Source: CAVQJU01 sp963754955 (GTDB lineage: Bacteria; Acidobacteriota; Vicinamibacteria; Vicinamibacterales; CAVVIG01). Taken from it: a stretch of DNA of 64,000 nt. The notes below the pieces were generated by a model. It did not search any database. It was not told the DNA's origin and worked only from the letters and a program-made list of their open reading frames with translations. The stretch is from the NCBI GenBank assembly GCA_963754955.1, contig CAVWHY010000006.1:620001-684000 (forward strand), given 5' to 3'. Of this stretch, positions 38,131 to 47,655 are shown piece by piece. Position numbers and translations under genes: made by a program. Numbering within the stretch: position 1 is the stretch's first letter; each line of letters starts with the position of its first letter.

Positions 38131-39812
38131 GCTTTGTAAACCCGCTCGTCGAGCGGACTGCCCGTCATCGGCTGGAGCTCGTCGCGATACTGACGCGTGT
38201 GCGCGGCCGCGACGTGGGCGTCGAACGCCTTCTGGTCGCGCCACGTTTCGACGACCGTGAAGTGGTTCGCCCGCATGGTGTGCTGCACGACGTCGAAACG
38301 GACGTTGCCCTCTTCCATGCGGCTGGCCTCCGCGAGCCGCTTCAGCATGCCGGCCACGCGGGGGTCCGGCGCGACGTCCACGTGGGACACGACGGACACG
38401 GCGCGGCTGTTCGCCGGCGGCGCTGCCGGACCGACCGATATCGCCTTGTACGGACGCTGATCGTAGTCGCTGACGCGAATCGGCGCGAGGGCGTCGACCA
38501 GCTGTTTCTGTGACGCGCCTCGCGCGTCGAACGCCGCGGCGTCGCGCCAGGCTTCGAACAGCGCGAAGTGTCCGGGCCGCCCGACCTGTTCGAAGATGTC
38601 GAAGCGGACGAACCCGTCGCGTCCGCGATTCGCCTCCCGATACTGCTTGAGCGCGGCGACCGCCTTCGATACGGCCGACGCCATGACCTCGACGTACGAG
38701 ACGGCGTAGATCGTGCCGTCCGCGGCGGCCTGGGCCGCTGGCGTTTGCGATGCCGCCGCCGTTCCGCGCGCGGTGTACGTCTTCGTCAATCCGTTCCGGT
38801 CGTTCGTCACCGTGAACGTCCCGTTCGGGGAGACCGATGCCCGGATGGTGTGGCCCTGGCACTCGGCCGAGTCCTCGAGGTTCGCGATGTTGGACTCGGG
38901 AGCGTTGTGTTCCCGGTCGAGCAGCGACAAGTGTCCCTGCCAGATTCCCTCGATGTCAGGCGTCTTCGCGATGCGCTCGTAGTGGACGTATTTCGGCCGC
39001 TCGGCGCCCGGCGATGGCCCGCCCAGTCCCTTGCGCGGCCCGTTGTTCACGACGACGACCTGCGGTTTGACGGCGTAGAGAAATCCCGGCGCGCCGGCGC
39101 CGTCGAGGGCGCCGTGCCGTCCGGCCTGCCAGATGCTGACCTGTCCCAGCTTGTTGACGGGGCAGGTGAACTCCATTTCCTTTTCCCAGTCGAGGTCCGC
39201 CAGGTCGAGGAACGTGAACTTGCCGTAGGTCAACAGCGCGCCGACCATGAGCTGGTTCTCCGGCACGTCCTTCGGCTTGTTCTCCGCGGTGGCGCAGAGC
39301 GGATTCGGCTGGCCGCCACCGTTCAGCGGCTGTGCGATGAGGCGTCCGTCAGACGCGACGATGTCCACCTGCAGACCGCGGATCGGAATTCTGTCGCCGG
39401 CCTTCAGGATCGTGCGCTTGCTGCCGCATACGCTGAGATAGTTGTCGCGCCATTTCTGGTTGGCCGGCTCGATGAAGTCGCCGCGATCGAAGCAGTGTCC
39501 GATCGGGAGGAGCTTCGCGAGCGCGACGAGCCCGCCGGCGTGGTCGGCATGGAAGTGGCTGAGGACGAAGTAATCGATCTTCGTCAGGCCGGCCCGCCGC
39601 GCCGCCGCATTAATCCGATTCGCGTCGCGGTCGCCGACTTCCCAGCCGGAGTCGATCAGCAGCGACTCGCCGGAGGGCGACACGACGAGCGTCGCCGCGC
39701 CGCCTTCCACGTCCACCCAGTAGATGTCGAGATTGCGCGGCTGTGCGAACGCCGGCGAGGCGCCGATCGTCAGTGCGACGAACAGGAGACACGGCGTCAA
39801 GGACTTCAACAT
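38121..39812 (-). CDS. Exported fusion: MBL-fold hydrolase plus two ABM (antibiotic biosynthesis monooxygenase) domains
   Basis: The ATG at 39812 follows GAGGAG at a good distance. A signal peptide (CLLFVALTIGASPAFAQ) is followed by a ComEC-like metallo-beta-lactamase domain (SLLIDSGWEVGDRDANRI, metal site LSHFHADHAGG, later VVVNNGPRKG). After a linker at about residue 350 come two ABM-like ferredoxin folds. The first is VSYVEVMASAVSKAVAALKQ...RFDIFEQVGRPGHFALFEAW; the second is VVSHVDVAPDPRVAGMLKRL...FDVVQHTMRANHFTVVETW. ABM proteins often act on quinones or polyketides. I do not know this fusion as a characterised enzyme. Confidence 0.85.
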   Translation of the reverse strand: MLKSLTPCLLFVALTIGASPAFAQPRNLDIYWVDVEGGAATLVVSPSGESLLIDSGWEVGDRDANRINAAARRAGLTKIDYFVLSHFHADHAGGLVALAKLLPIGHCFDRGDFIEPANQKWRDNYLSVCGSKRTILKAGDRIPIRGLQVDIVASDGRLIAQPLNGGGQPNPLCATAENKPKDVPENQLMVGALLTYGKFTFLDLADLDWEKEMEFTCPVNKLGQVSIWQAGRHGALDGAGAPGFLYAVKPQVVVVNNGPRKGLGGPSPGAERPKYVHYERIAKTPDIEGIWQGHLSLLDREHNAPESNIANLEDSAECQGHTIRASVSPNGTFTVTNDRNGLTKTYTARGTAAASQTPAAQAAADGTIYAVSYVEVMASAVSKAVAALKQYREANRGRDGFVRFDIFEQVGRPGHFALFEAWRDAAAFDARGASQKQLVDALAPIRVSDYDQRPYKAISVGPAAPPANSRAVSVVSHVDVAPDPRVAGMLKRLAEASRMEEGNVRFDVVQHTMRANHFTVVETWRDQKAFDAHVAAAHTRQYRDELQPMTGSPLDERVYKAIE

Positions 39813-39861
39813 GGCCACTCCTCAGGTGCGACACAGCATACACTTCTCGCCACGCGCGTTC

Positions 39862-39945
39862 ATCACGAAGTCACGAAGAACACGAAGGCTACTGTTTGAA
39901 TCTTCGAGAAGAGTACGACTTCGTGTTTCTTCGTGCCTTCGTCGT
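39862..39945. repeat. CACGAAG hairpin repeat, copy 2
   Basis: Left arm ATCACGAAGTCACGAAGA, right arm CTTCGTGTTTCTTCGTGCCT. It sits in the divergent gap between the MBL-ABM gene and the gene at 39972. Confidence 0.85.
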
Positions 39946-39959
39946 TAGCAGGCCTGTCG

Positions 39960-39965
39960 TAAAAT
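39960..39965 (+). promoter_or_regulatory. -10 box TAAAAT, leaderless architecture
   Basis: TAAAAT ends 6 nt before the ATG at 39972, without a Shine-Dalgarno sequence. Confidence 0.5.
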
Positions 39966-39971
39966 GACCGT

Positions 39972-41099
39972 ATGAAACAGCAGAGTCTCGCTCACTCTGC
40001 TATGTCTGTCTCTGGCGGCCGTGACGCCGGTGGGCGTGCGGGCCCAGTTCGGCCCCGGCCCGACCCGCACACCCTCGAAGCTGCGGTCGGTGCCGGCCGA
40101 GACCACGGCCGCGAAGGTGAAGGATCCGAACTGGAAGGCGCCGCGGACGTCGTGGGGCCACCCGGATCTGACCGGCATCTGGACGAGCGACGACATGCGC
40201 GGCATTCCGACGACGCGGCCGCCGGCGCAGGCGGCACGCGAATCGCTCACGCCCGAAGAGTTCGCGCGGCGGGCGGGCGGCGACGAAGCCTCGCGGGACC
40301 GCGCCGTCAATCAGGAGACGGTCCTTCGCAACGAGTTCGGCGTGCGCACGTTCGGCTACACGTCGTTCCTCGTGGATCCGCCGGACGGCCAGATGCCGCC
40401 GCTCACTCCGGCCGGACTCGCGCAGACAGCGCGAGTCGTTCGGCGTCGGCACCTTCGGCAACCGCCCGTTCAACGGTTTCGAGGACTTCAGCCTCTACGA
40501 TCGCTGCATCACGCGCGGAGTGGGCGGGATCTTCCCGGTGCTCTACGGCAACGGTCTCCGGATCATGCAGACGCCAAACGAAGTGGTCATCAGCTACGAG
40601 ATGATTCACGACACCCGCGTCATCCCGCTCGACGGCCGCCCGCACGTCGGTCCCGGCATTCGCCAGTACATGGGCGACGCGCGCGGCCGCTGGGAAGGCG
40701 ACACCCTCGTCGTCGAGACGACGAACTTCACGGATCGCGTCGGGATTCAGCGGCCCGAACAGCGAGAAGCTGAAGCTGACCGAACGTTTCACCCGCATCG
40801 ATCCGCAGATGATCGATTACCGCATCCGGGTGGAGGACCCGGTGATGTACACCGCGCCGTTCACGATCCGCTTCACGATCACACAGCAGCCTGGGTATCA
40901 GCTCTTCGAATACTCGTGCCACGAAGGCAATGGAGCGGTCGGCAACGCGCTGAGCGGCGAGCGCGCCTACGAACGCGAGGTCGCCAACGCGGTGGCTAGG
41001 GGCCTGCCGATTCCGCCGCGCACGATGGGGATGGAAGTGTACACGGGCGGCCCGGTCGAAGGCCGGGAGCCCGTGCGTGAGTTTGGAGTCAGTAAGTAG
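39972..41099 (+). CDS. Secreted G-x-PDL-x-G-x-W family protein, three frame breaks
   Basis: The start MKQQSLA joins a signal helix in the next frame (TLLCLSLAAVTPVGVRAQ) near 39988. Family blocks then read SWGHPDLTGIWTSDD and FLVDPPDGQMPPLT. A second break near 40440 leads to VISYEMIHDTRVIPLDGRP and GRWEGDTLVVETTNFTDR, and a third near 40760 leads to YRIRVEDPVMYTAPFTI and LFEYSCHEGNGAV. All three are net +1. The blocks match the protein at 3367 in order, so the reconstruction is safe even though the frame is not. The function is unknown. Confidence 0.72.
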
Positions 41100-41122
41100 A
41101 GGCTGGCACGCGCGAGCGGCTT

Positions 41123-41170
41123 ATCACGAAGACACGAAGGACACGATCTTCGATCTTCGTGCTTCGTGAA
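41123..41170. repeat. CACGAAG hairpin repeat, copy 3 (short)
   Basis: ATCACGAAGACACGAAGGAC pairs with ATCTTCGTGCTTCGTGA. It lies in the convergent gap between the genes ending at 41099 and 41180, where it could act as a terminator for both. Confidence 0.8.
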
Positions 41171-41179
41171 GAAATCGGC

Positions 41180-44080
41180 TTAGAACTTGACCTCCACGCC
41201 AAGCCGGAAGATCCGCGGGCTGAGGTTCTGCGCGATCTGGTTGAACGTCGTCGATCCGAGGTTGTTGTTCCGCACGAGCACCGTGTTCGCGTTGAACAGG
41301 TTGAAGACGTCGCCGACGACGCGCAGCGTGACGGTCTGGAACTTGAACGGCCGCGCGGCGCGCAGATCCGTGTCCCACACGTTGTCGTAGCGGAAGTAGT
41401 CGATCGTCGGCGTAACGAGCACCGGCAGGGATTCGCCGCCCAGCGCCTGTTGGCGGAAGAGCGGGAAGGGGTATCCCTGCCGGCCGAACACGTTGCCGCT
41501 GGCCTCGATGCCGAGCGGCGCCTGGTACATCCCGTTGGCGTTGAACTGCCAGCGGGCGTTCATGTAGACGGTGCCCGAGCCGCTGCTCGCGCTGCTCGAC
41601 GGCGCAAACTGGCCGCCGTCCACCAGCGGCTCGTTCAGCGTCGGCGTCGGGTTGCCGTTGGTATCGTAACGGCCGGCGTCCGATTCGAAATGATCGCGCG
41701 CGTTGTTCAGCGAGAAGCCGACGCGGCCCATCCACTTATTCGACAGCCGCTTCACGAACGCGACCTCGACGCCGTGGTAATCGGTCGAGTAGCCGGGCAC
41801 CGTGGTCGTCAGGAACCCGCCGCCGCCGGCGATGACCTTGGCGCCGTTGGCGACAAACGTCGGCACGCTGTAGCTCGCGCCGTCAGGGAGCGTGCCTGTC
41901 AGCGTCGGCCCGGCGGAGTAGTCGGCCAGCGTCACGCCGACCCGCGGCGTGATGTTCGCGGTGTAGTTGCCGAACAGGTCGGTGGTGCGCGTGTAGCTGT
42001 AGTTCACCTGCAGCACGGTGTGCGCCATCAGCTCGCGGTCGACGCCGAAGACGAAGCTGTCGGTCCTCGGGCGCCTTGAGGTTCGGATCGATCTGGTTCG
42101 CCGAGGTGACCGCTGTCGGGTTTGCCGGGTTGAACCCGCCGCCCTGCGTGAGGCGCTGGTTCGTCAGCACCTCGCTCGCCTGCGCGAAGTGGTCGTGGTT
42201 GGTGTCCACCCAGCGATACGTCGCCGAGCCGACCGCCGTGGCGGGGTTGATACCGCCGATCGTGGTCGGGCTGAGCTGGCTGGCATACCGGCTGTAGGAC
42301 GCCCGTGCGACCGTCCGGCTGTGCTCGTCGAGCGCGAACGCGAGGCCGGCGCGCGGTGAAAACGTGTTCCAGACAAACGGCGAGTCGTAGCCGGCGAACG
42401 TCAGGCCCGGGCACCAGATCCGGGAAGGCCTTGTTTCCCTCAATCGTGCTTTCGAGCGCGCGGCCCCACTGCCGGTCGAAGCGCAGGCCGACGTTGATTG
42501 TCGCGCGGCCCTTCGAGATGGTGTCGCCGACGAACGCGTCGAAGTAGTTCGCGCGGTTGACGCCGTTGCCCTGGCGGAACACCTGCGCGCGGAAATCCGT
42601 CGGCGAGTTCTCCATCCCGAGGATGCCGTTCCCCGGCCACTCGGTGAACATCGTCGAGTCGGTGGTGCGATAGCCCGAGCCGAATTCGAGATCGTGGCTC
42701 AGGCCGGACGTCCTGACGAACGAGTGCGCGCTCGCGCGCACCGTCTGCTGCGGGCGCTCACTGATTGCCTGGTTGATCGAGCCGTAGGACTGCGCGGTCG
42801 TCAGGCTGCGTCCGGCCTGCATGTCCATGCCGCCCATGGGCGTGAGGGCGTTGCCGGTGTTGTAGTACGCGTACTTCGCAGACAGGAAGAGATTCGGGCT
42901 GACGACGCGGTCGTCCGCGATCTTCCAGAGCCCCTGCAACGGGAAGTCGGTGTACGCGTTGTCCTGATGAAACGTCGCGGTGGGCGCGTCCGTCAGGATG
43001 CCCGCGACCGCCGGGCTCCGGTAATCCTTCACCTTCGAGCCGTTGAAGTACACGAAGCTGAACATGTCCTTTGGCGTCGCCTGCCAGTTCAACTTCACTT
43101 CCGGGTTCTGCAGCACGGTCTTGTCCACGAACGACGCCGGACTTGCGGTAGAGCTGAATGTCCTGCGACGAATACGATGCGTAGAACCACGCGCGATTCG
43201 ACCGGATGGGCCCGCCGAACTCCGCGCCGGCGTCGGAAACCTGCTTGGTGTGATCGGCCGTGTCCGGCGTCACCGTCCCGCGCAGCTCGGCCGGGACGTT
43301 CGATGCCTCGAACGCGTCGTTCGCGAAATAGCCGCGCGCCCCGCCGTGGAACTGATTCGAACCGCGCCGGGTGACGAGGTTGACGCCGACACCGCCAGTC
43401 GCCTGCGAGATGTCCTGCCCGGCAGTCGACACCTGGATTTCCTGAAAGTTGTCGAAGTTGAAATACGTCGGCGGCAGGCCGGCGGCCGCCATGTCGGTGA
43501 TGACGATGCCGTCAAGCGACCAGACCGTGTCCTGCGGACGGGTGCCTTTCGACACCATGCTCGGCGCCTGGCCGGTCTCGTTCCCGCCGATGTTGACGCG
43601 ATCGAGCAGCACGCCGGGCACGGTGCGCAGCGCGGCAAACGGATCACGCGACGTGGGAATCGTTGTCAGCTCGTCGATCGAAAATGTGGTCGAGGTGCCG
43701 GTCTGCGTGGGATCGACGATCGGCGCCGCAGCGGAGACGGTGACCGATTCGGCAACCGGCGCGATGCGCAGCTCGAGCGGCGCGACGACGGTCTTGCCCA
43801 CGGCCACGATGACGTCGCGTGAGGCGGGCTGAAACCCGGACAGTACCGCGGAGAGGGTATAAGGACCAGGCGGCAGATCGAGAAAACGGAATGTGCCCTC
43901 TGCGGTCGAGGTGAACCTGAACGTCGCGTCCGACCCGCGGGCCGTAACCTCCGAGCCGGGAACGGCTGCACCCTGCTCATCGCGAACGGCGCCGGTGAGT
44001 GTGCCGCCGGGCGTTTGCGCCACGGCGAAAGGCGCGAGAGCCAGAGTGAGAGCGAGAGCACCAGCGAACCTGAACTTCAT
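41180..44080 (-). CDS. TonB-dependent receptor with CarboxypepD_reg domain, three frame breaks
   Basis: The ATG at 44080 starts a signal peptide (LALTLALAPFAVAQ). Residues 25-110 form the regulatory-like beta domain (GTLTGAVRDEQGAAVPGSEV, DLPPGPYTLSAVLSGF). The plug follows (TTFSIDELTTIPTSRDPFAA), then the barrel to a terminal Phe (RLGVEVKF). Net +1 breaks fall near 43130, 42420 and 42065. About 965 residues when joined. It resembles the receptor at 16367 in architecture but not closely in sequence. It is controlled by a consensus-like promoter overlapped by a palindrome at 44125. Confidence 0.83.
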
Positions 44081-44121
44081 TGACGAGGTCTCCTGAACCG
44101 GACAGTGACGGTATGGACGAT

Positions 44122-44150
44122 ATTATGACTCTAGAGTCATTTAGAGTCAA
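44122..44150 (-). promoter_or_regulatory. Promoter with overlapping 16-bp palindromic operator
   Basis: On the minus strand: -35 TTGACT (44150-44145), 17-bp spacer, -10 CATAAT (44127-44122). The perfect palindrome ATGACTCTAGAGTCAT (44125-44140) covers the spacer and the edge of the -10. A second TAGAGTCA half-site (44142-44149) overlaps the -35, 10 bp from the first. A bound repressor would block RNA polymerase. Confidence 0.7.
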
Positions 44151-44217
44151 TTGAGCTCCATCTGCCGGATTCAGGTCGCCCTTAAGTTTCCGTCTCGCAG
44201 TCCTTTACGGCGGCGTG

Positions 44218-45313
44218 TCAGTTCGGGCGTTTTTCGGCGAACGGTCCGACCTCGGGTTTCCCTTGTGTGTTGGCGAGCGGCCCGAGCTCGGCCGCGACAC
44301 CGCGGGCGATGGCTGCGGTCTCGCTGCCGGCCTGAAAACAGGTGAAGTCGGCGCGGTCGCGCCAGGCCATCGGGCCGCACAGACGGACGCCCGCCTTGAT
44401 TGCGGCGTCGTGCACGATGTTGATGGCGCGCTCGTAGTCGGGCGTGCCCTGCCGGTATCCGGAAAAATTCCCGAGGTCGCCGCTCGCGGCGAATACGGCG
44501 GTCACGCCGGGGACCTTGGCAATCTCGTCGGCGTTCTTCAGGCCTTCGAGCGTTTCGATCATGAGCACCAGCACGATGTTGTCGTTGATCGTCTGGCGGT
44601 AACCACCGGGCACACCGCCCCACATCGTGCCGTCGAACGCCTGGCCGCCGCCGTTACTGCGCCGGCCGAGCGGCGGAAAGTACGCCCAGTTGCGCGCTTC
44701 GATCGCCTCCTCCACCGTGTCGACCGTCGGAACGACGAGCACGAGCGCGCCGGAATCGAGCGCGTGCTGGATCTCGCGTTCGTCCGTGTACGCGACGCGG
44801 ACGCCCGGCACAGCCTTCGCGTTCGGGCACGTCCGCCACATACGCGACGGCTTCCTCCCAGTCGCGCGGGTCGTGCTGCATCTCGGTCCAGATGAAGTCG
44901 TAGCCGGCATTGGCCATCGCGCAGTAGGTCGCCGGATCAGTCGCGCTGAAGAGCGTGCCGCCCGTCACCTTGCCGCCCTGCATCATCTTCAGCTTCACCG
45001 GGTTCCAGATCTTCGCGCCCGGCGGCGGGTTGAACGCCGGGCCGTACTTCCACGTGGATGGATCGAACGGTCCCTGATTGACGGCGCCAGGCGGCGCGAC
45101 CATCTTCGCGTTGCTGTCCTTGCCGGCGGGCGCGGCCAGCGGAAACGTCAGCGTGCCCGGGGCCGCGTTGTTCGCGTACGGATCAGCCCGTGGGGCGCTG
45201 GCCGTGGCGGGCGGTGTTTGCGGCGGCTGCGCCGGCGGATTCGACGATTGCGCCGCAAACGCCGCGATTCCGAGCGCCGCGCACCCGAAGAGCGCGATCA
45301 CAATCTTCTTCAT
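44218..45313 (-). CDS. Exported HpcH/HpaI-type aldolase, one frame break
   Basis: The ATG at 45313 follows TGGAGG and begins a signal peptide (KKIVIALFGCAALGIAAFA). The catalytic domain has MMQGGKVTGGTLFSATDPATY, GYDFIWTEMQHDPRDWEE, then in a second frame VRVAYTDEREIQHALDSGAL, VLVLMIETLEGLKNADEIAK and FAASGDLGNFSGYRQGTPDY. The break is near 44830 (net +1). The family cleaves 4-hydroxy-2-oxo acids with a divalent metal in the cytoplasm, so a secreted member is unusual; such proteins recur in acidobacteria. The substrate is unknown. Confidence 0.78.
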
Positions 45314-45341
45314 GTTCATCCTCCAGTCTAACTCCACGATC

Positions 45342-45399
45342 GTAGGGCGGCCCTTTCAGGGCCGTCTGCAGTCCCGCGGGCCGGAAAGGCCCGCGCTAC
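45342..45399. repeat. Double REP-like palindrome
   Basis: GTAGGGCGGCCCTTTCAGGG (then CCGTC) is followed by GCGGGCCGGAAAGGCCCGCG and CTAC. Two hairpins face each other. The outer CTA is the stop codon of the minus-strand PQQ gene. Confidence 0.75.
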
Positions 45400-46685
45400 T
45401 TCGGTGTCAGTCGCAACAACTGGTTGCCCGCAAGCACGTACACGAGGCCGTCCGGGCCCTGGCGGATGTCGCGGATGCGCTGCTTCGCGTCCGACAGCAG
45501 CTTCTCCTCCGCGACGACGCGTTCGCCGTTGATGACGAGACGCGCCAGGTACTGCGCGGGCAGGCCGCCGACGAACAGGTTGCCTTTCCATTCCGGGAAC
45601 CGGTCGCCGGTGTAGAACATCATGCCTGACGTCCCGATGTCGGGATCCCAGAAGTAGATCGGCTCTTCCACACCTTTCATTGACGATTTGCCATTGCCGA
45701 CCGGCACGTTTTTCCGGCCGTCGGTGCGCCGCGCGTCGTACTGGCGCCCGTAAGATACGTCCGGCCACCCGTAGTCGCGGCCGGGCCTCACGATGTTGAT
45801 CTCGTCTCCGCCCTGGGGGCCGTGATCGGCGACCCATAATTCGCCGGTCGCGGGATTGATCGCGGCACCCTCCGGGTCGCGCAGACCGTGCGCGTACGTC
45901 TCGGGCAAAACCGTCGCCCGGCCGAGCCAGGGGTTGTCTTTCGGGATCGACCCGTCGCGGTTGATGCGGACGACGCGGCCGGAGAAGTTCCGCCGGATGT
46001 CGGGGTTGTCCGTGAAGTCGTGCTCGACGCCATCGAGGTCCGAGTCGTAGAAGCGGAACCGATCGGCGCCGGTGACGAGCAGCGTGCCGTCCGGCGCCAG
46101 CACGATCCGGCGCTCGCCGCCGCCGTCGAGGATGACCTCGACGTCCTGCAGGCTGCGGTCGTCCTCGCTCAGGCGCGCGCGGGCCACGCGCTCCATGCCG
46201 ATGTTCATCGTGCGCCGCTCGGCGAGCGACTTCGTCCAGACGCGTTCGTACAAGTACTCGAGCGGCCAGAGCCCGGGCGCCTCGCCGCGCGGCGGCGCGA
46301 AATAGGTGAGATAGAGCAGCCGGTTGCGGGCGAAATCAGGGTCGAGGACGACGTCGTGCAGGCCTTGCGCCCCGACGACCTTGACGCCCGGCACGCCGGC
46401 AATCGGCAGCGAGACCACTCCGTTCGGCTGGATGATCCGAATCGCGCCGACGCTCTCGCTGACGAGCAAATTCCCGTCGGGCAGAAACGCGACGCACCAT
46501 GGGCTGCTGAGCCGGTTGGTGATCGTCTCGATCGTAAAAGGCGGCGATGGTTTCGCCGGCGGCGGCGCGTTGGTCTGGCCCGGAAACGCCGGCCGTGCGA
46601 GCGGCGTCTGAGCCCGGGCCGTCACCAGGGTGGCGGCGACCGCGGCCGCCAGCGTCAGGGCCACACGCGCCTTGATTGTCCTCAT
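45396..46685 (-). CDS. PQQ-dependent aldose/sorbosone-type sugar dehydrogenase
   Basis: The 429-residue exported protein contains NRLSSPWCVAFLPDGNLLVS, GLHDVVLDPDFARNRLLYLT, ETYAHGLRDPEGAAINPATG, DHGPQGGDEINIVRPGRDYG and IRDIRQGPDGLVYVLAGNQL. These match the soluble PQQ glucose/sorbosone dehydrogenase propeller. Paralogue of the gene at 9325, but with a long Pro-rich segment after the signal peptide. It is read toward the aldolase gene, separated only by a double palindrome, so the two may be co-transcribed. Confidence 0.9.
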   Translation of the reverse strand: MRTIKARVALTLAAAVAATLVTARAQTPLARPAFPGQTNAPPPAKPSPPFTIETITNRLSSPWCVAFLPDGNLLVSESVGAIRIIQPNGVVSLPIAGVPGVKVVGAQGLHDVVLDPDFARNRLLYLTYFAPPRGEAPGLWPLEYLYERVWTKSLAERRTMNIGMERVARARLSEDDRSLQDVEVILDGGGERRIVLAPDGTLLVTGADRFRFYDSDLDGVEHDFTDNPDIRRNFSGRVVRINRDGSIPKDNPWLGRATVLPETYAHGLRDPEGAAINPATGELWVADHGPQGGDEINIVRPGRDYGWPDVSYGRQYDARRTDGRKNVPVGNGKSSMKGVEEPIYFWDPDIGTSGMMFYTGDRFPEWKGNLFVGGLPAQYLARLVINGERVVAEEKLLSDAKQRIRDIRQGPDGLVYVLAGNQLLRLTPK

Positions 46686-46766
46686 GAGGTCTCTCCCTGA
46701 GTGCGGCGCATGTTACTAGACTTCGGCCGTTCCCGGCCGGCGTAGAATGGGCCGAGGAGGTTCGCC

Positions 46767-47162
46767 ATGCGCACGTTATCCGCTTGCCGCTTTGGCACGC
46801 TCATCGCCGCTGCGTTCGGCGTTGTCGCGCTGCTCTCGGCGCGTTCCGTCAGCGCCCACCACGGGTGGGGTGGTTATCTTGACGCCGAATTCGAGATCAC
46901 CGGCACGGTCGAGTCGTCCGTGAGCCTCGCCGGCCCGCACGCGTCCATGACGATCAAGGGCACGGACGGCCACGTGTGGAACCTCGTGCTGGCGCCTCCG
47001 CCGCGGAGCCAGCAGGCAGGCCTCAAGGACGGCATGATTCCCGTCGGCGCCAAGGTCACCGCGCACGGCCACCGCCACCGCGACAACGATCGCTACGAGG
47101 TCAAGACCGAGCGGCTGACGTGGGGCGACAAGGTCTTCAACGTCTACCCCGATCGTTCCTGA
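46767..47162 (+). CDS. DUF6152-like exported protein
   Basis: The 131-residue protein begins at an ATG behind GAGGAGG, with TAGAAT 18 nt further up. After a signal peptide the mature part begins AHHGWGGYLDAEFEITGTVE, a pattern I recall from DUF6152. Blocks then include WNLVLAPPPRSQQAGL and VTAHGHRHRDNDRYEVKTER. The N-terminal His pair and the HGHRHRD motif could bind metal (copper or heme; inference). It lies one base before a DUF6644-like membrane gene, a pairing common in acidobacteria. Confidence 0.75.
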   Translation: MRTLSACRFGTLIAAAFGVVALLSARSVSAHHGWGGYLDAEFEITGTVESSVSLAGPHASMTIKGTDGHVWNLVLAPPPRSQQAGLKDGMIPVGAKVTAHGHRHRDNDRYEVKTERLTWGDKVFNVYPDRS

Positions 47163-47163
47163 C

Positions 47164-47649
47164 GTGCTCGACGCCGCGAAGTGGCTGCAGGGCTCGGCCC
47201 TCGGCCACTTCATGCGCGAGTCGGGCGCCTGGACGTACGCCATCGTCAACCTCGCGCACATCCTGGGCGTTGCGTCGCTCTTCGGCTCGGTGCTCGTGCT
47301 CGATTTGCGGCTCGTCGGCGTGGGGCGCCGGATTCCGCTCGCGGCGCTCGCCGAAGCTACCGTCCCGGTCGCGGCGACAGGATTTCTGATCGCCGCCGCC
47401 ACCGGCGTCGGCCTGCTGGTGACCAAGGCCACGGAATACGTGGGCAATCCATTTCTTGCGATCAAGTTTCCGGCGATTCTGCTCGCGTTGATCAACGTGC
47501 TGGCCATCAGCCGATCCGAGGCCTGGAAGGCCCGAGGACAGCGGGAGCTGTCGCCGCGCGAGCATCGCCGGCTGGCCGTGATGGGCGGGCTGTCCCTGGC
47601 CTGCTGGCTGACCGCGATCGCCGCCGGCCGCCTCATCGCGTACTGGTAG
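47164..47649 (+). CDS. DUF6644-like membrane protein
   Basis: The 161-residue protein has four or five helices. It starts at the GTG at 47164, one base after the stop of the DUF6152-like gene. Key blocks are NLAHILGVASLFGSVLVLDLR, ATGFLIAAATGVGLLVTKAT and LACWLTAIAAGRLIAYW. It is the intact counterpart of the broken gene at 27383. A conserved His in the second helix and a final Arg-x-x-x-Tyr are shared. The function is unknown; a membrane partner for the exported DUF6152 protein is a fair guess. Confidence 0.78.
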   Translation: MLDAAKWLQGSALGHFMRESGAWTYAIVNLAHILGVASLFGSVLVLDLRLVGVGRRIPLAALAEATVPVAATGFLIAAATGVGLLVTKATEYVGNPFLAIKFPAILLALINVLAISRSEAWKARGQRELSPREHRRLAVMGGLSLACWLTAIAAGRLIAYW

Positions 47650-47655
47650 CGGCCC

